Shown here piece by piece: positions 1 through 7,173 of a DNA stretch of 10,076 bases; the first letter of the stretch is position 1, and each line of letters begins with the position of its first letter. Source of the stretch: Cyanobacteriota bacterium (GTDB taxonomy: Bacteria > Cyanobacteriota > Cyanobacteriia > Leptolyngbyales > Leptolyngbyaceae); contig JAIXVO010000729.1 of the NCBI GenBank assembly GCA_027482985.1, positions 1-10,076 of the forward strand, given 5' to 3'. The notes below the pieces were generated by a model, which ran no database searches, was not told the origin of the DNA, and saw only the letters and a list, made by a program, of their open reading frames with translations. Position numbers and translations under genes: made by a program.

Positions 1-80
1 CGGGGCGGGGCATTTATTTTTATGACCCGGATGGCTTTTTGCTGGAAATTCGCTGCGATCCCGAAATTGAGCGGCCCTAA
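1..80 (+). CDS. VOC/glyoxalase-fold protein, C-terminal end only
   Basis: This is the 3' end of a gene that begins left of the window. Reading from base 3, the last 25 residues are GRGIYFYDPDGFLLEIRCDP followed by EIERP and a TAA stop at 78-80. The pattern 'YFxDPDGxxLEI' is the typical final strand of the vicinal oxygen chelate superfamily (glyoxalase I, extradiol dioxygenases, bleomycin/fosfomycin resistance proteins). In these proteins the Glu of 'LEI' is usually a metal ligand. The fold assignment is fairly secure from this motif, but substrate and subfamily cannot be told from so short a piece. The next gene on the same strand starts 83 bases after the stop. Confidence 0.75.
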   Translation, partial: GRGIYFYDPDGFLLEIRCDPEIERP

Positions 81-92
81 ATCTGAAATATT

Positions 93-125
93 CCTGATGG
101 GGAACGACTTTTCCACAGCATCAGG
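93..125 (+). other. Intercistronic stem-loop after the VOC gene
   Basis: A two-tier inverted repeat begins 12 bases after the VOC stop. The outer arms CCTGATG (93-99) and CATCAGG (119-125) pair over 7 bp. Inside them GGGAA (100-104) can pair with TTTCC (110-114), with one G-U pair, around the loop CGACT; ACAG is left as a bulge. No T-run follows, so it does not look like an intrinsic terminator. It could be a 3'-end stabilising or factor-dependent termination hairpin, or chance. Confidence 0.4.
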
Positions 126-135
126 GCAGACTGAC

Positions 136-141
136 TATAAA
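136..141 (+). promoter_or_regulatory. Candidate -10 box for the secreted-protein gene
   Basis: TATAAA lies 22 bases upstream of the ATG at 164, which would leave a leader of about 15 bases. No convincing -35 hexamer is seen 16-18 bases further upstream, so the call is tentative. Confidence 0.2.
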
Positions 142-163
142 CCACAAGATTAAACAACTGGCG

Positions 164-829
164 ATGAAGCGATCGCGATTATTTCTGTTCGGCTGGCTGA
201 GTTTGGCGCTGTGTGGCAGCGTGTATGCCTGGATGGAAACCACACCGGATCAGGTGATTCACCAGAGCGTGACCTGTCCGGCAGCGGGGGGCGCAGACGC
301 GAAGGACGTGCAAGTGTTGGGGACTTATCGCTGGGCGAAGGGCGTGGTGGTGCTCTACAGTGCGTTGTGCAGCAATACGATGCAGGACACCAAGCAGCGG
401 GTCTTGGGGCATCAGGTGGTGAAGCGGGAAGGGATGAACTGGCAGGTGAGCAGCAGTGACAGCTACCGCGTCAGTAACCCGAAGCAATCGGCGGAGAAGC
501 TGATCGAGTACGGCATCAGTCAGGCGCAAGAGAAAAATGGCGATCGCTACACGATTTTGTATGGGCAATTCCTCACACCCAAAGTCTCGACCGTCGAAGC
601 CACCTTTGATAATGGGCAGGTGCTCCAGGCGGAAGGCAAAGGCAAGGCGTTTGCCCTGATTGCACCGGGAGCGACTAGTGTGTGTGAACTGCGAGTATTG
701 GGTGCCGACCATCAATTATTGCGGCGGGAAGACTTAGGCCGCCCCAATCCGCTCGCGTTACCCAAACGGCTGGTGAGCCACTCGCGATCGCTGACCTCTC
801 GCTGCTTGCCAGTTTCTAACCAACTGTAG
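164..829 (+). CDS. Secreted protein of unknown function
   Basis: I do not recognise a family. The 221-residue product begins with a clear Sec signal peptide: MKRSR, then a hydrophobic stretch at about residues 6-20, then V-Y-A before Trp23, which suggests signal peptidase I cleavage after Ala22. Cys17 lies within the hydrophobic core and is not preceded by a good lipobox, so a lipoprotein is less likely. The mature part has four cysteines (38, 69, 174, 214), which could form disulfides in the periplasm. It looks like a globular, mostly beta protein with no further membrane span. The C-terminal 25 residues are basic and Ser-rich and look poorly ordered. No strong Shine-Dalgarno sequence precedes the ATG, but the signal peptide supports this start. 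The gene converges on the methyltransferase gene, with only 20 bases between their stops. It is real by length, signal peptide and HIP1-rich composition; its function is unknown. Confidence 0.75.
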   Translation: MKRSRLFLFGWLSLALCGSVYAWMETTPDQVIHQSVTCPAAGGADAKDVQVLGTYRWAKGVVVLYSALCSNTMQDTKQRVLGHQVVKREGMNWQVSSSDSYRVSNPKQSAEKLIEYGISQAQEKNGDRYTILYGQFLTPKVSTVEATFDNGQVLQAEGKGKAFALIAPGATSVCELRVLGADHQLLRREDLGRPNPLALPKRLVSHSRSLTSRCLPVSNQL

Positions 830-849
830 AGAAGCGATTATCACGCTAG

Positions 850-1575
850 TTAAGACGAACACCTCTCGATGGTCAATACATCTTGAGGTTGTTGTGCCGC
901 TCTTGGCTTTTCCCAAACCACTGAATAGCGCCAAAATAAATGTTTCCTGAGTTTTGCTTTGCCCATGGCAGTTGAGTAAATTGTGCGTGCTTGCGAAAGC
1001 GTAAGATACTCGTCTGTACGAAGATGTTCTCTCATTGCTGCCACAGCTTCAAGGGATGGTTGAATATGGCGATTGTGGAGCGATTGCAATAGCCAATTCA
1101 GAGGAACTGCGACAAAGTCGCTGAGTTGATCTCGCCAACTCTCGTGTTCCAGCAAATCCAAGATGATCAACCGACCACCAGGTTTCAAAGCGGTTTTGAG
1201 ATTTGACAATAAGCTGCCAACTGGCAAATGATGAAGTGTAGCAATCGATATAATCACGTCAAATTGTTCGGCTACTAGTTCCCAATGCAAGACATCAGTA
1301 ACTTGAAAATCAATGTTTGAAAATTGGCTTGAACGCTGCTTGGCAACCTCGATCATATTAGAGGATAAGTCGATTGCCACAACCCTTTCAAACCTTTTCG
1401 ACAGAAGCCGCGAAAATTCACCTGTACCACAACCAATATCAAGTGCAGTTTGGCATTGAGATGGCAACTGTTTAAGTAGAAACCCGTGATAGTGACGATT
1501 GTGATCCCATGCCTCCTGGTCATGTAGAGCAATGCGATCGAAATCTTGCCGTATCTTCGTCAGGCTCTCATTCAT
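850..1575 (-). CDS. Class I SAM-dependent methyltransferase
   Basis: The 241-residue product is a soluble Rossmann-fold methyltransferase of the UbiE/Methyltransf_11-25 type. Motif I is LDIGCGTGEF (residues 45-54), which binds SAM. The acidic residue ending strand 2 is Asp69 in 'VAIDLS'. 'FDVIISIATLHHLP' (105-118) is the motif IV region, and KPGG (131-134) begins the post-motif. The C-terminal 'HLFWRYSVVWEKP' (212-224) recurs in a group of bacterial methyltransferases of mostly unknown substrate. The acceptor cannot be predicted, and there is no pathway neighbour to suggest one. The gene is AT-richer than its neighbours: hand-counted 60-base lines give about 35-50% G+C, against 53-57% in flanking genes, and no complete GCGATCGC occurs in it. 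This is compatible with recent acquisition. No clear Shine-Dalgarno sequence is seen. A small palindrome, ACTGA-T-TCAGT (1576-1586), abuts the start codon. Confidence 0.88.
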   Translation of the reverse strand: MNESLTKIRQDFDRIALHDQEAWDHNRHYHGFLLKQLPSQCQTALDIGCGTGEFSRLLSKRFERVVAIDLSSNMIEVAKQRSSQFSNIDFQVTDVLHWELVAEQFDVIISIATLHHLPVGSLLSNLKTALKPGGRLIILDLLEHESWRDQLSDFVAVPLNWLLQSLHNRHIQPSLEAVAAMREHLRTDEYLTLSQARTIYSTAMGKAKLRKHLFWRYSVVWEKPRAAQQPQDVLTIERCSS

Positions 1576-1805
1576 ACTGATTCAGTGTCTAACATCTCAA
1601 TGCGAAGTTACGTCCCAATGGTAACCCTATAGACCTCTTAACCTTGAACATCGTTAGCCAAGCTTGAAGAAATGCCCTCAACCGAGAGCTGGCAGCACAA
1701 CAAGGGGCTTAAGCTCCTGATAATTCCAGGCAATTAAACGTTCTCATGATCAAGACTACAACTACCGGATCAACTGTAGCTAAAGATACAGTCACTAATA
1801 ACCAA
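1576..1805. other. Intergenic stretch with no recognisable gene
   Basis: This AT-rich stretch between ftsH and the methyltransferase gene holds no supportable ORF. It should contain the methyltransferase promoter on the minus strand, but no convincing -35/-10 pair was picked out. Small dyads are present: ACTGTA (1773-1778) with TACAGT (1787-1792) around an 8-base loop, and a palindrome around GGGCTTAAGCTC near 1700. None is strong enough to name. Confidence 0.5.
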
Positions 1806-1836
1806 TAAAAATGGGGATGATGTGCCGTCATCCCCA
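1806..1836 (-). terminator. Intrinsic terminator of ftsH
   Basis: Read on the minus strand, TGGGGATGA (1836-1828) pairs perfectly over 9 bp with TCATCCCCA (1820-1812) around a 7-base loop. The stem is followed at once by TTTTTATTGG. It lies 27 bases after the ftsH stop codon. A GC-rich stem followed by a U-tract is the standard rho-independent form. There is no T-run on the plus-strand side, so it acts in the ftsH direction. Confidence 0.9.
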
Positions 1837-1863
1837 CTTGTCTACTTACTGAGAGTTTCGAGA

Positions 1864-3753
1864 TTATAACTGTGGAGTGTACTGCTCTTTTTCAGGTATA
1901 TCTGTATACTCAGCCACGATCTGACGGAACTCTTCGCCATCAATGGTTTCCTTCTCGATTAGCAAGTCCACTAGCCGATCAATCACCACGCGGTTTTCGC
2001 GAATGACTTGGCGAGCATGGTCGTAGCAATGTTCCACAATCGATCGCACTTGAGCATCAATCCGCGACGCAATTTCTTCTGAGTATTCTGATCGCGTCAT
2101 CAGATCCCGACCCAGGAACACTTCCGAAGATTGCCCTTCCAAGGACAGCGGCCCCAAGTCCGACATCCCGAAGCGAGTGACCATTTGGCGTGCCATGTTG
2201 CTGACCTGTTGCAAGTCGTTGCCTGCCCCGGTCGTCACTTCAGCATCGCCAAACACCACTTCTTCAGCCGCCCGTCCACCGCGAGCGCCCTGAATCCGTG
2301 CCATGATTTGGGCGCGCGAAATCAGCATTTGTTCTTCGCTAGGTGCAAACCAGGTCAGACCGCGAGCCTGACCACGGGGAATCAGGGTCACTTTTTGGAC
2401 GGGATCATGACCTTTGACCAAGGTGCCAATAATGGCGTGACCAATTTCGTGATAAGCAATCAAACGCTTGCTCTTGCTATCGACTAAAGGCGTGCCTTCC
2501 ATCCCGGCGATGACCCGATCCACGGCATCATCGATTTCCAGCATGGTGATGGCATCTTTGCGCCGACGGGCAGTGAGAATGGCCGCTTCGTTCAGCAAGT
2601 TCGCCAGGTCAGCCCCGGAGAAACCAGGAGTCCGCCGCGCGATCGCATCCAGAGAAATATCTTCTGCCAGCTTCTTGTTACGAGCGTGGACTTTCAACAC
2701 ATCCAGCCGCCCCTTGATGTCAGGCACATCGACGGTAATCTGGCGATCGAATCGACCAGGACGTAACAGCGCCGAATCCAACACATCAGGACGGTTGGTA
2801 GCCGCAATCACGATGATGCCCGTGTTGCCTTCAAACCCATCCATTTCCGTCAGCAATTGGTTCAGGGTTTGTTCCCGTTCGTCGTTACCGCCGCCAATAC
2901 CCGCGCCCCGTTGCCGACCGACGGCATCAATTTCATCAATAAAGACGATACAGGGCGCATTCTCTTTGGCTTTCTTAAACAGGTCACGGACACGAGAAGC
3001 GCCAACCCCAACGAACATTTCCACGAATTCAGAACCGGAGATGCTGAAGAACGGCACCCCCGCTTCACCCGCGATCGCTTTTGCCAGCAAGGTTTTCCCG
3101 GTACCGGGAGGCCCCACCAACAACACCCCTTTGGGAATCCGAGCACCCACGGCAGTAAAGCGTTCCGGCTTCTTCAAGAAGGTCACGACTTCCTGAAGCT
3201 CTTCCTTCGCCTCTTCAATCCCGGCGACATCATCGAACATCACGCCCGTCTTAGCTTCCATCTGGAACCGAGCGCGAGACTTACCGAAGCTCATCGCTTG
3301 ACCTGGGCCGCCAGGCACGTTGTTGGAACGTCGGAACAAGAAGAACAGCCCGCCAATCAGCAACACGGGGAAAATCAAATTCCCTAGCAAGCCCCAAACC
3401 GCGCCGTCATTCCGCACCGGATGCACATCAAACCGGATGTTATCTTGCCGTAAGCGCGTCACCAATTCTGGCGAACTACCGGGCAAATCCACCCGTAACC
3501 GCTGCACCCGATTATCCAACTCTGAATCGACCGCTTCGACGATCGCCGTTCTGCCCCCGTCATAAAGATCAACGCTGACCACGCGATCGGCATCCAGATA
3601 TTCCAGGAAGCGCCCGTAGGTCATGCGCGTATTTGCCGCATTCCGCCCCATGTTGGCAGGCGTAGACGAAGCGAACGAGCCTTGCCACAGAAAGAACCCA
3701 ATCACTAATGCAGGGACTGCCCACAATAGTGCTGTTCTCCAAGAAAATTTCAT
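1864..3753 (-). CDS. ftsH: ATP-dependent zinc metalloprotease FtsH (FtsH2-like)
   Basis: This is a membrane-anchored AAA+ protease that forms hexamers and degrades damaged or unassembled membrane proteins. The 629-residue length is normal. Domains in order: membrane segment about 7-25, an extracytoplasmic (lumenal) domain to about 118, second membrane segment about 119-140, AAA+ module about 170-420, peptidase to the end. Visible motifs are Walker A GPPGTGKT (214-221), Walker B IVFIDEID (269-276), pore loop MFVG (246-249), the second region of homology [20 protein letters not shown] (318-337) and the zinc site HEIGH (435-439), with Asp513 as probable third ligand. The N-terminus [11 protein letters not shown] and the C-terminus closely match, from memory, Synechocystis FtsH2 (Slr0228), which with FtsH3 removes photodamaged D1 in photosystem II repair; that role is inferred. 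Residue 491 is Arg where Leu or Met is usual in 'GAxGGRAAEE'. AGAGGA lies 8 bases before the ATG, fixing the start. The sensor kinase gene lies 135 bases upstream in the same direction. Confidence 0.97.
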   Translation of the reverse strand: MKFSWRTALLWAVPALVIGFFLWQGSFASSTPANMGRNAANTRMTYGRFLEYLDADRVVSVDLYDGGRTAIVEAVDSELDNRVQRLRVDLPGSSPELVTRLRQDNIRFDVHPVRNDGAVWGLLGNLIFPVLLIGGLFFLFRRSNNVPGGPGQAMSFGKSRARFQMEAKTGVMFDDVAGIEEAKEELQEVVTFLKKPERFTAVGARIPKGVLLVGPPGTGKTLLAKAIAGEAGVPFFSISGSEFVEMFVGVGASRVRDLFKKAKENAPCIVFIDEIDAVGRQRGAGIGGGNDEREQTLNQLLTEMDGFEGNTGIIVIAATNRPDVLDSALLRPGRFDRQITVDVPDIKGRLDVLKVHARNKKLAEDISLDAIARRTPGFSGADLANLLNEAAILTARRRKDAITMLEIDDAVDRVIAGMEGTPLVDSKSKRLIAYHEIGHAIIGTLVKGHDPVQKVTLIPRGQARGLTWFAPSEEQMLISRAQIMARIQGARGGRAAEEVVFGDAEVTTGAGNDLQQVSNMARQMVTRFGMSDLGPLSLEGQSSEVFLGRDLMTRSEYSEEIASRIDAQVRSIVEHCYDHARQVIRENRVVIDRLVDLLIEKETIDGEEFRQIVAEYTDIPEKEQYTPQL

Positions 3754-3817
3754 AAACCACGTCCTCTGGATACTGGTTTCAAGACCGATACAAATATCAG
3801 GATTTGTAAGTTGAATT

Positions 3818-3833
3818 GTTAATTAAATTTAAC
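3818..3833. promoter_or_regulatory. AT-rich dyad upstream of ftsH
   Basis: GTTAA (3818-3822) and TTAAC (3829-3833) form an inverted repeat around TTAAAT. Overlapping palindromes TTAATTAA (3819-3826) and TTAAATTTAA (3823-3832) are also present. It sits 65 bases upstream of the ftsH ATG, within an AT-rich stretch that probably contains the promoter. It could be an operator or simply A+T-rich promoter DNA. The half-site resembles the dyad upstream of the sensor gene at 6721-6741, but the spacing differs. Confidence 0.25.
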
Positions 3834-3851
3834 GTGTTTTTCAGGAACCAA

Positions 3852-3880
3852 GCAACTAGGATGAGAAAAACCTCTGTTGC
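3852..3880 (-). terminator. Weak hairpin after the sensor kinase gene
   Basis: Eight bases after the kinase stop, GCAAC and GTTGC (5 bp) pair, with an inner AGG/CCT pairing, around a loop containing TTTTTCTC on the minus strand. The bases after it are TTGGTT, not a clean T-run. It could attenuate readthrough into ftsH, but it is well below the quality of the other two terminators in the window. Confidence 0.25.
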
Positions 3881-3888
3881 ACCCGCCG

Positions 3889-6684
3889 CTAGCTGATCAC
3901 CGACTGCGTCAGGGGAATCTCTACAATAAAGGCTGTCCCCTGCTCTGGAGTGGATAGACAGCGCAGTTGCCCCCCGTGTTTATTCGTCACAATGTCATAG
4001 CTGATGGATAGCCCCAGTCCCGTTCCTCGACCTACAGGCTTCGTGGTAAAGAAGGGGTCGAACAATCGCTGTTGCACCTCCAAGGGAATGGCCCCGCCCG
4101 TGTTATGGATGCGGATCTGCACCTGGGAGTCCTCAGTTTGCTGGGTCTGAATGGTAATGACTGGGATCTGGTCAGCGGGCAAGTCATCCAGCGCATCGAT
4201 CGCGTTGGCGAGAATATTCATAAACACCTGATTCAACGCACTGGCGTGACATTCCACGAGTGGGAGATCGCCATACTGCCGAATTACCTGAATTTCAGGG
4301 CGATCGCCGCGAGCCTTGAGGCAACTTTGCAAAATCATCAGGGTACTTTCCAATCCCTCATGCAAATCCACCTCTTTCATCAGGGCTTCATCCATGCGTG
4401 AGAAGTTTTTCAAGGACAGCACAATCGTCTGAATGCGATCGACCCCCATTTGCATCGATCGCAGTAACTTCGGTAAATCGGCCTCCAGAAATTCCAGATC
4501 AATCTCTTCGGCCAGCGCTGCCACTCGCGCCGGACAGGGCATCACGGTTTCCTGATACAGTTCCAACAAGGCGATCAAATCCTGGGTGTAGGCATGAGCA
4601 TGATGCAGATTACCCGCAATAAAATTAACGGGATTGTTGATTTCATGTGCCACTCCAGCCACCAGTTGCCCCAGACTCGACATTTTTTCACTTTGGACGA
4701 GTCGCGTTTGGGTCAGTTGCACTTCCTTAAATGCCGCTTCCAAATCGAGTGCCTGCAACCGCAATTGCATTTCAGCCTGTTTGCGATCGGTGATGTCCCG
4801 CAAAATCACTAAGTATTCCTGACAGTCGGCAGTCGTGCGATTGGAGACCGAGAGATCGAGAATTTTGATGCCGTTGGCCTGGGGCAGTTGTTGCTCACAC
4901 CGTTCCGGCCAGAGTTCAGGAACATCTGGCAGTTCTGGTAAAAACTGATCCAGGGGCTTCCCGCGCAGCGATCGCTGTTCCCCCAATAACTGCTCAGCCG
5001 CTGGATTCAGTTGTTGGATCACCCCCTCCGGATTGACGACCACGATCGCATCTGGGGCAATCCGAAATAAATGGTCAGAGGCTTCTCGCGCTTCCATGAC
5101 TGCCGTAATTTGCGGAAAGCTCGTCCAGCAGGCGATCGCGACTCCCACAAAAGCGATCGCCAGCAGCAACACCACCAGCATATTCGCATGACTGCCTAGC
5201 GCCAGTCGGCTCAAGACTCCCCGCGTCGCCCAGCCGATCGTCGTCCCCCCACACACCAGCACAATCAGCACCATCACCTGCGTCAGCATCAAATCAGAGA
5301 ACGCATGGCGGACTGTGGTCGGCTGATGAACTTTGAGCCACCACGCCGTTTGAAAGCAAGGGATGGGACTCCGCGCCAGCCCCGCAAACAGGAGCAGAAT
5401 CGCGATCGGGAACAGCAACCCCATCAGCCAATCCTGCCAACTCCAGGCTAATCCACCCCACACCAACACCCCCAATTCCACCAGACAACACACCAACGCC
5501 AACCCCGCCCACCGAGTCGCAGGGTCGCGGCGACAAAGCCACAAGCCCCAGTGAATCCCAATCATGCTGATCAGGTAGCCAGTTCCGGTCACCATCACCA
5601 CCCGCGTCACATCGCCCCAGGCCAAACACACCAGACTGAGACCAGCCGTGACCACCAAACTCGGCCCCAGCACTCCCTGGCGGGAAACGACACTATACAC
5701 AGGCGCAATATATCGATCCAGCGATAACTGGTACAAAATCCGGGGGCTATTTGAAACTGCCGTCGCCGAACTCAACAAACACCCGGATGCCACCAGAAAC
5801 GTCACCAGCACGGGGGCCGCATCGCCCCAAAACGGTCTGGCGGCTGACTCCAGAACTAAAAAAGTACTACTGGACGGGTTCGCTGACGTGGCGAGCCGAG
5901 CCACCACCCAGGAGCCACCAATATACACAACGGGTAACAACCAGGCCGCAAACGCGAGACTTTGCAGGGTGCGGCGCGGTTTACGGCTATCCGCCACAAA
6001 GGATGAAGCCGTCTCACAGCCATAAGCGGCATAAACCGCAACGAAATACCATTTCGCCCAGGTTGTCCCATCTAGACCACTGGCAGTTGCCATCGTGGTA
6101 GACACTAAGCCGGGACTGGTGGGCGCGAAGACTAACCAGCCCATGCCCTGCACACAGAAGACGAGAAGAAACCCGATCGCCGGCACCACAAAAAAGAGAT
6201 GCAAAATCCCCAACGCCCGCGCCCCACTAAACGCCACGATATAAGGGATCACGGTAAAGCCAATCTTGAGCGCCAGTTCGGGCGTGGAGATGCCCAAGAC
6301 ATTCAGGTTGGACTTGATCAAATCCGTCAGAATAATGGCATTCATGGGCGGTACGGAGATCCACCCCATGTAGTAGCCGATCGCCACATACCGCGCCAGC
6401 CAAGGCGTTTTTTGTAACAGTCGCGTGGTGTAGTTGGGGGTGCCACCCGCTACGTCAGGCCACTGTTCGCCCAGGCGCTTCACTTGAAAATTCAGCAACA
6501 TCCCAACGATCGCGCAGGGCACCCAGACCCACAGCGCCAGATCGCCCAAGGCCAGATGCATACCGGGTTCGGTCCCCAGCCAGAGGAGTAACCCACTCAA
6601 GCCAAACCCCCAGGTTTCCAGAGCTGGCAGGTTACGCGTCAGCCGCAACGGTTGCTTCGCTACAGACAAGCCCACCATACTCAT
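3889..6684 (-). CDS. APC permease-like / PAS / histidine kinase fusion
   Basis: A 931-residue membrane sensor. Residues about 20-436 read as an APC-superfamily (LeuT-fold, amino-acid-permease-like) domain with about 12 hydrophobic segments; 'GCETASSFVADSRKPRRTLQ' (222-241) matches the usual 'G-E-x-x-x-x-x-x-E-x-K-x-P-x-R' loop of the family, but the TM1 motif GSGIF is replaced by 'LGTEPGMHLALG' (36-47). Two more segments follow (about 466-487 and 500-520), then a PAS domain (about 535-633, ending 'VILRDITDRKQAE') and a short coiled coil. The kinase core has the H-box AHEINNP with phospho-acceptor His680, the N-box with Asn823 and Asn827, a G1-like box NTGGAIP (861-867; Asn where Asp is usual), the F-box FDPFFTTKP (875-883) and the G2 box GRGTGLGL (885-892). 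It probably senses a transported or bound solute and phosphorylates a separate regulator, since it has no receiver domain of its own. The partner is likely the divergent REC-GAF gene. AGAGG lies only 3 bases before this ATG but 9 before the ATG at 6678 (Met3), so that start is at least as likely. Confidence 0.92.
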   Translation of the reverse strand: MSMVGLSVAKQPLRLTRNLPALETWGFGLSGLLLWLGTEPGMHLALGDLALWVWVPCAIVGMLLNFQVKRLGEQWPDVAGGTPNYTTRLLQKTPWLARYVAIGYYMGWISVPPMNAIILTDLIKSNLNVLGISTPELALKIGFTVIPYIVAFSGARALGILHLFFVVPAIGFLLVFCVQGMGWLVFAPTSPGLVSTTMATASGLDGTTWAKWYFVAVYAAYGCETASSFVADSRKPRRTLQSLAFAAWLLPVVYIGGSWVVARLATSANPSSSTFLVLESAARPFWGDAAPVLVTFLVASGCLLSSATAVSNSPRILYQLSLDRYIAPVYSVVSRQGVLGPSLVVTAGLSLVCLAWGDVTRVVMVTGTGYLISMIGIHWGLWLCRRDPATRWAGLALVCCLVELGVLVWGGLAWSWQDWLMGLLFPIAILLLFAGLARSPIPCFQTAWWLKVHQPTTVRHAFSDLMLTQVMVLIVLVCGGTTIGWATRGVLSRLALGSHANMLVVLLLAIAFVGVAIACWTSFPQITAVMEAREASDHLFRIAPDAIVVVNPEGVIQQLNPAAEQLLGEQRSLRGKPLDQFLPELPDVPELWPERCEQQLPQANGIKILDLSVSNRTTADCQEYLVILRDITDRKQAEMQLRLQALDLEAAFKEVQLTQTRLVQSEKMSSLGQLVAGVAHEINNPVNFIAGNLHHAHAYTQDLIALLELYQETVMPCPARVAALAEEIDLEFLEADLPKLLRSMQMGVDRIQTIVLSLKNFSRMDEALMKEVDLHEGLESTLMILQSCLKARGDRPEIQVIRQYGDLPLVECHASALNQVFMNILANAIDALDDLPADQIPVITIQTQQTEDSQVQIRIHNTGGAIPLEVQQRLFDPFFTTKPVGRGTGLGLSISYDIVTNKHGGQLRCLSTPEQGTAFIVEIPLTQSVIS

Positions 6685-6720
6685 AAACCTCTAGGAATGG
6701 ATAGTTTACCGAGTATGCCC

Positions 6721-6741
6721 AGTTAAAATTTGTGTTTAACT
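6721..6741. promoter_or_regulatory. 7-bp inverted repeat upstream of the sensor gene
   Basis: Arms AGTTAAA (6721-6727) and TTTAACT (6735-6741) are perfectly complementary around ATTTGTG. It lies 36 bases upstream of the annotated ATG, where an operator or promoter-overlapping site would be expected. No T-run follows in either direction, and there is no gene end nearby, so it is not a terminator. The regulator that might bind is unknown; it does not fit the NtcA form GTA-N8-TAC. Confidence 0.4.
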
Positions 6742-7060
6742 ATTTCGCGACAAAATTTCTGGGTATCCTCATCTGCTGCTGCTCATCGCCAGGTATTCTG
6801 CAGACCTACATAAAACACTTTCCCCATTGGAAGCCAAGGTGAAACTTCGCTGCGAACGCTTAGCGGATGGGTTCAGACCTATGCTAAAAACATTTGATGG
6901 CCTGAGCTTTAACTGACGTTGAAACCAGTGAGCGCCATTCTGCCCCTACCCCAACGTGCGGTGCGGCGATTGCCCTTGCCAGCGAGATAACCTGATGCAG
7001 TCTCATTGAATCCGTCGTAGTGCTAGCTGTTGCCAAGGAACCTCTTCCCTTATTGTGGTC
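6742..7060. other. Non-coding stretch between divergent sensor and regulator genes
   Basis: Within the 489-base gap between the two start codons I see no convincing gene. A 63-codon reading frame on the minus strand (6884-7075) has no recognisable domain and no ribosome binding site. A 116-codon minus-strand frame (7003-7353) mostly overlaps the regulator gene and is its shadow. The left third is AT-rich and promoter-like, while about 6930-7030 is more GC-rich. The length is generous for two divergent promoters and leaves room for a small RNA or a decayed element, but neither is demonstrated. Confidence 0.4.
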
Positions 7061-7101
7061 GCCATCTTGCGCCAAAATGTTAGAAATTGGTGCAAGATGG
7101 C
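7061..7101. promoter_or_regulatory. 15-bp near-perfect inverted repeat upstream of the response regulator
   Basis: The left arm GCCATCTTGCGCCAA (7061-7075) pairs with the right arm TTGGTGCAAGATGGC (7087-7101) over 15 bp. The only DNA mismatch becomes a G-U pair in RNA. The loop is 11 bases. It ends 72 bases upstream of the regulator's ATG. Neither side has a T-run, so it is not an intrinsic terminator. It could be a long operator, a structured leader RNA, or the remnant of a small mobile repeat. A smaller hairpin, GCTGA/TCAGC, follows at 7122-7137. Confidence 0.6.
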
Positions 7102-7173
7102 AAAACTAAGAGTAAGTTCATGCTGATGCTTTTCAGCCTCCCCGCCAATTGCTAAAGGAACTGACCCAAATTT

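Noticed and set aside
179..715. 178-codon open frame on the minus strand
   Set aside because: It lies wholly opposite the secreted-protein gene. Its His/Arg/Leu-rich composition is typical of an antisense shadow, with no domain.
829..850. Possible shared terminator between the convergent secreted-protein and methyltransferase genes
   Set aside because: Only a 4-bp AGCG/CGCT stem is present, with no T-run on either side.
1576..1586. Palindrome ACTGA-T-TCAGT abutting the methyltransferase start
   Set aside because: With 5-bp arms and a 1-base centre it is too short to claim as an operator, and no second copy was seen.
2468..3196. 242-codon open frame on the plus strand
   Set aside because: Antisense shadow of the conserved AAA+ region of ftsH. 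The strong codon bias of ftsH explains the lack of stops.
6760..6790. CTG trinucleotide run (CTGCTGCTGCT)
   Set aside because: Fewer than four full units and no associated feature, so it is not a meaningful repeat.
6884..7075. 63-codon minus-strand frame in the divergent gap, considered as a transposase remnant
   Set aside because: No transposase motif, terminal repeats or target duplication could be identified, so calling it a remnant would be a guess.
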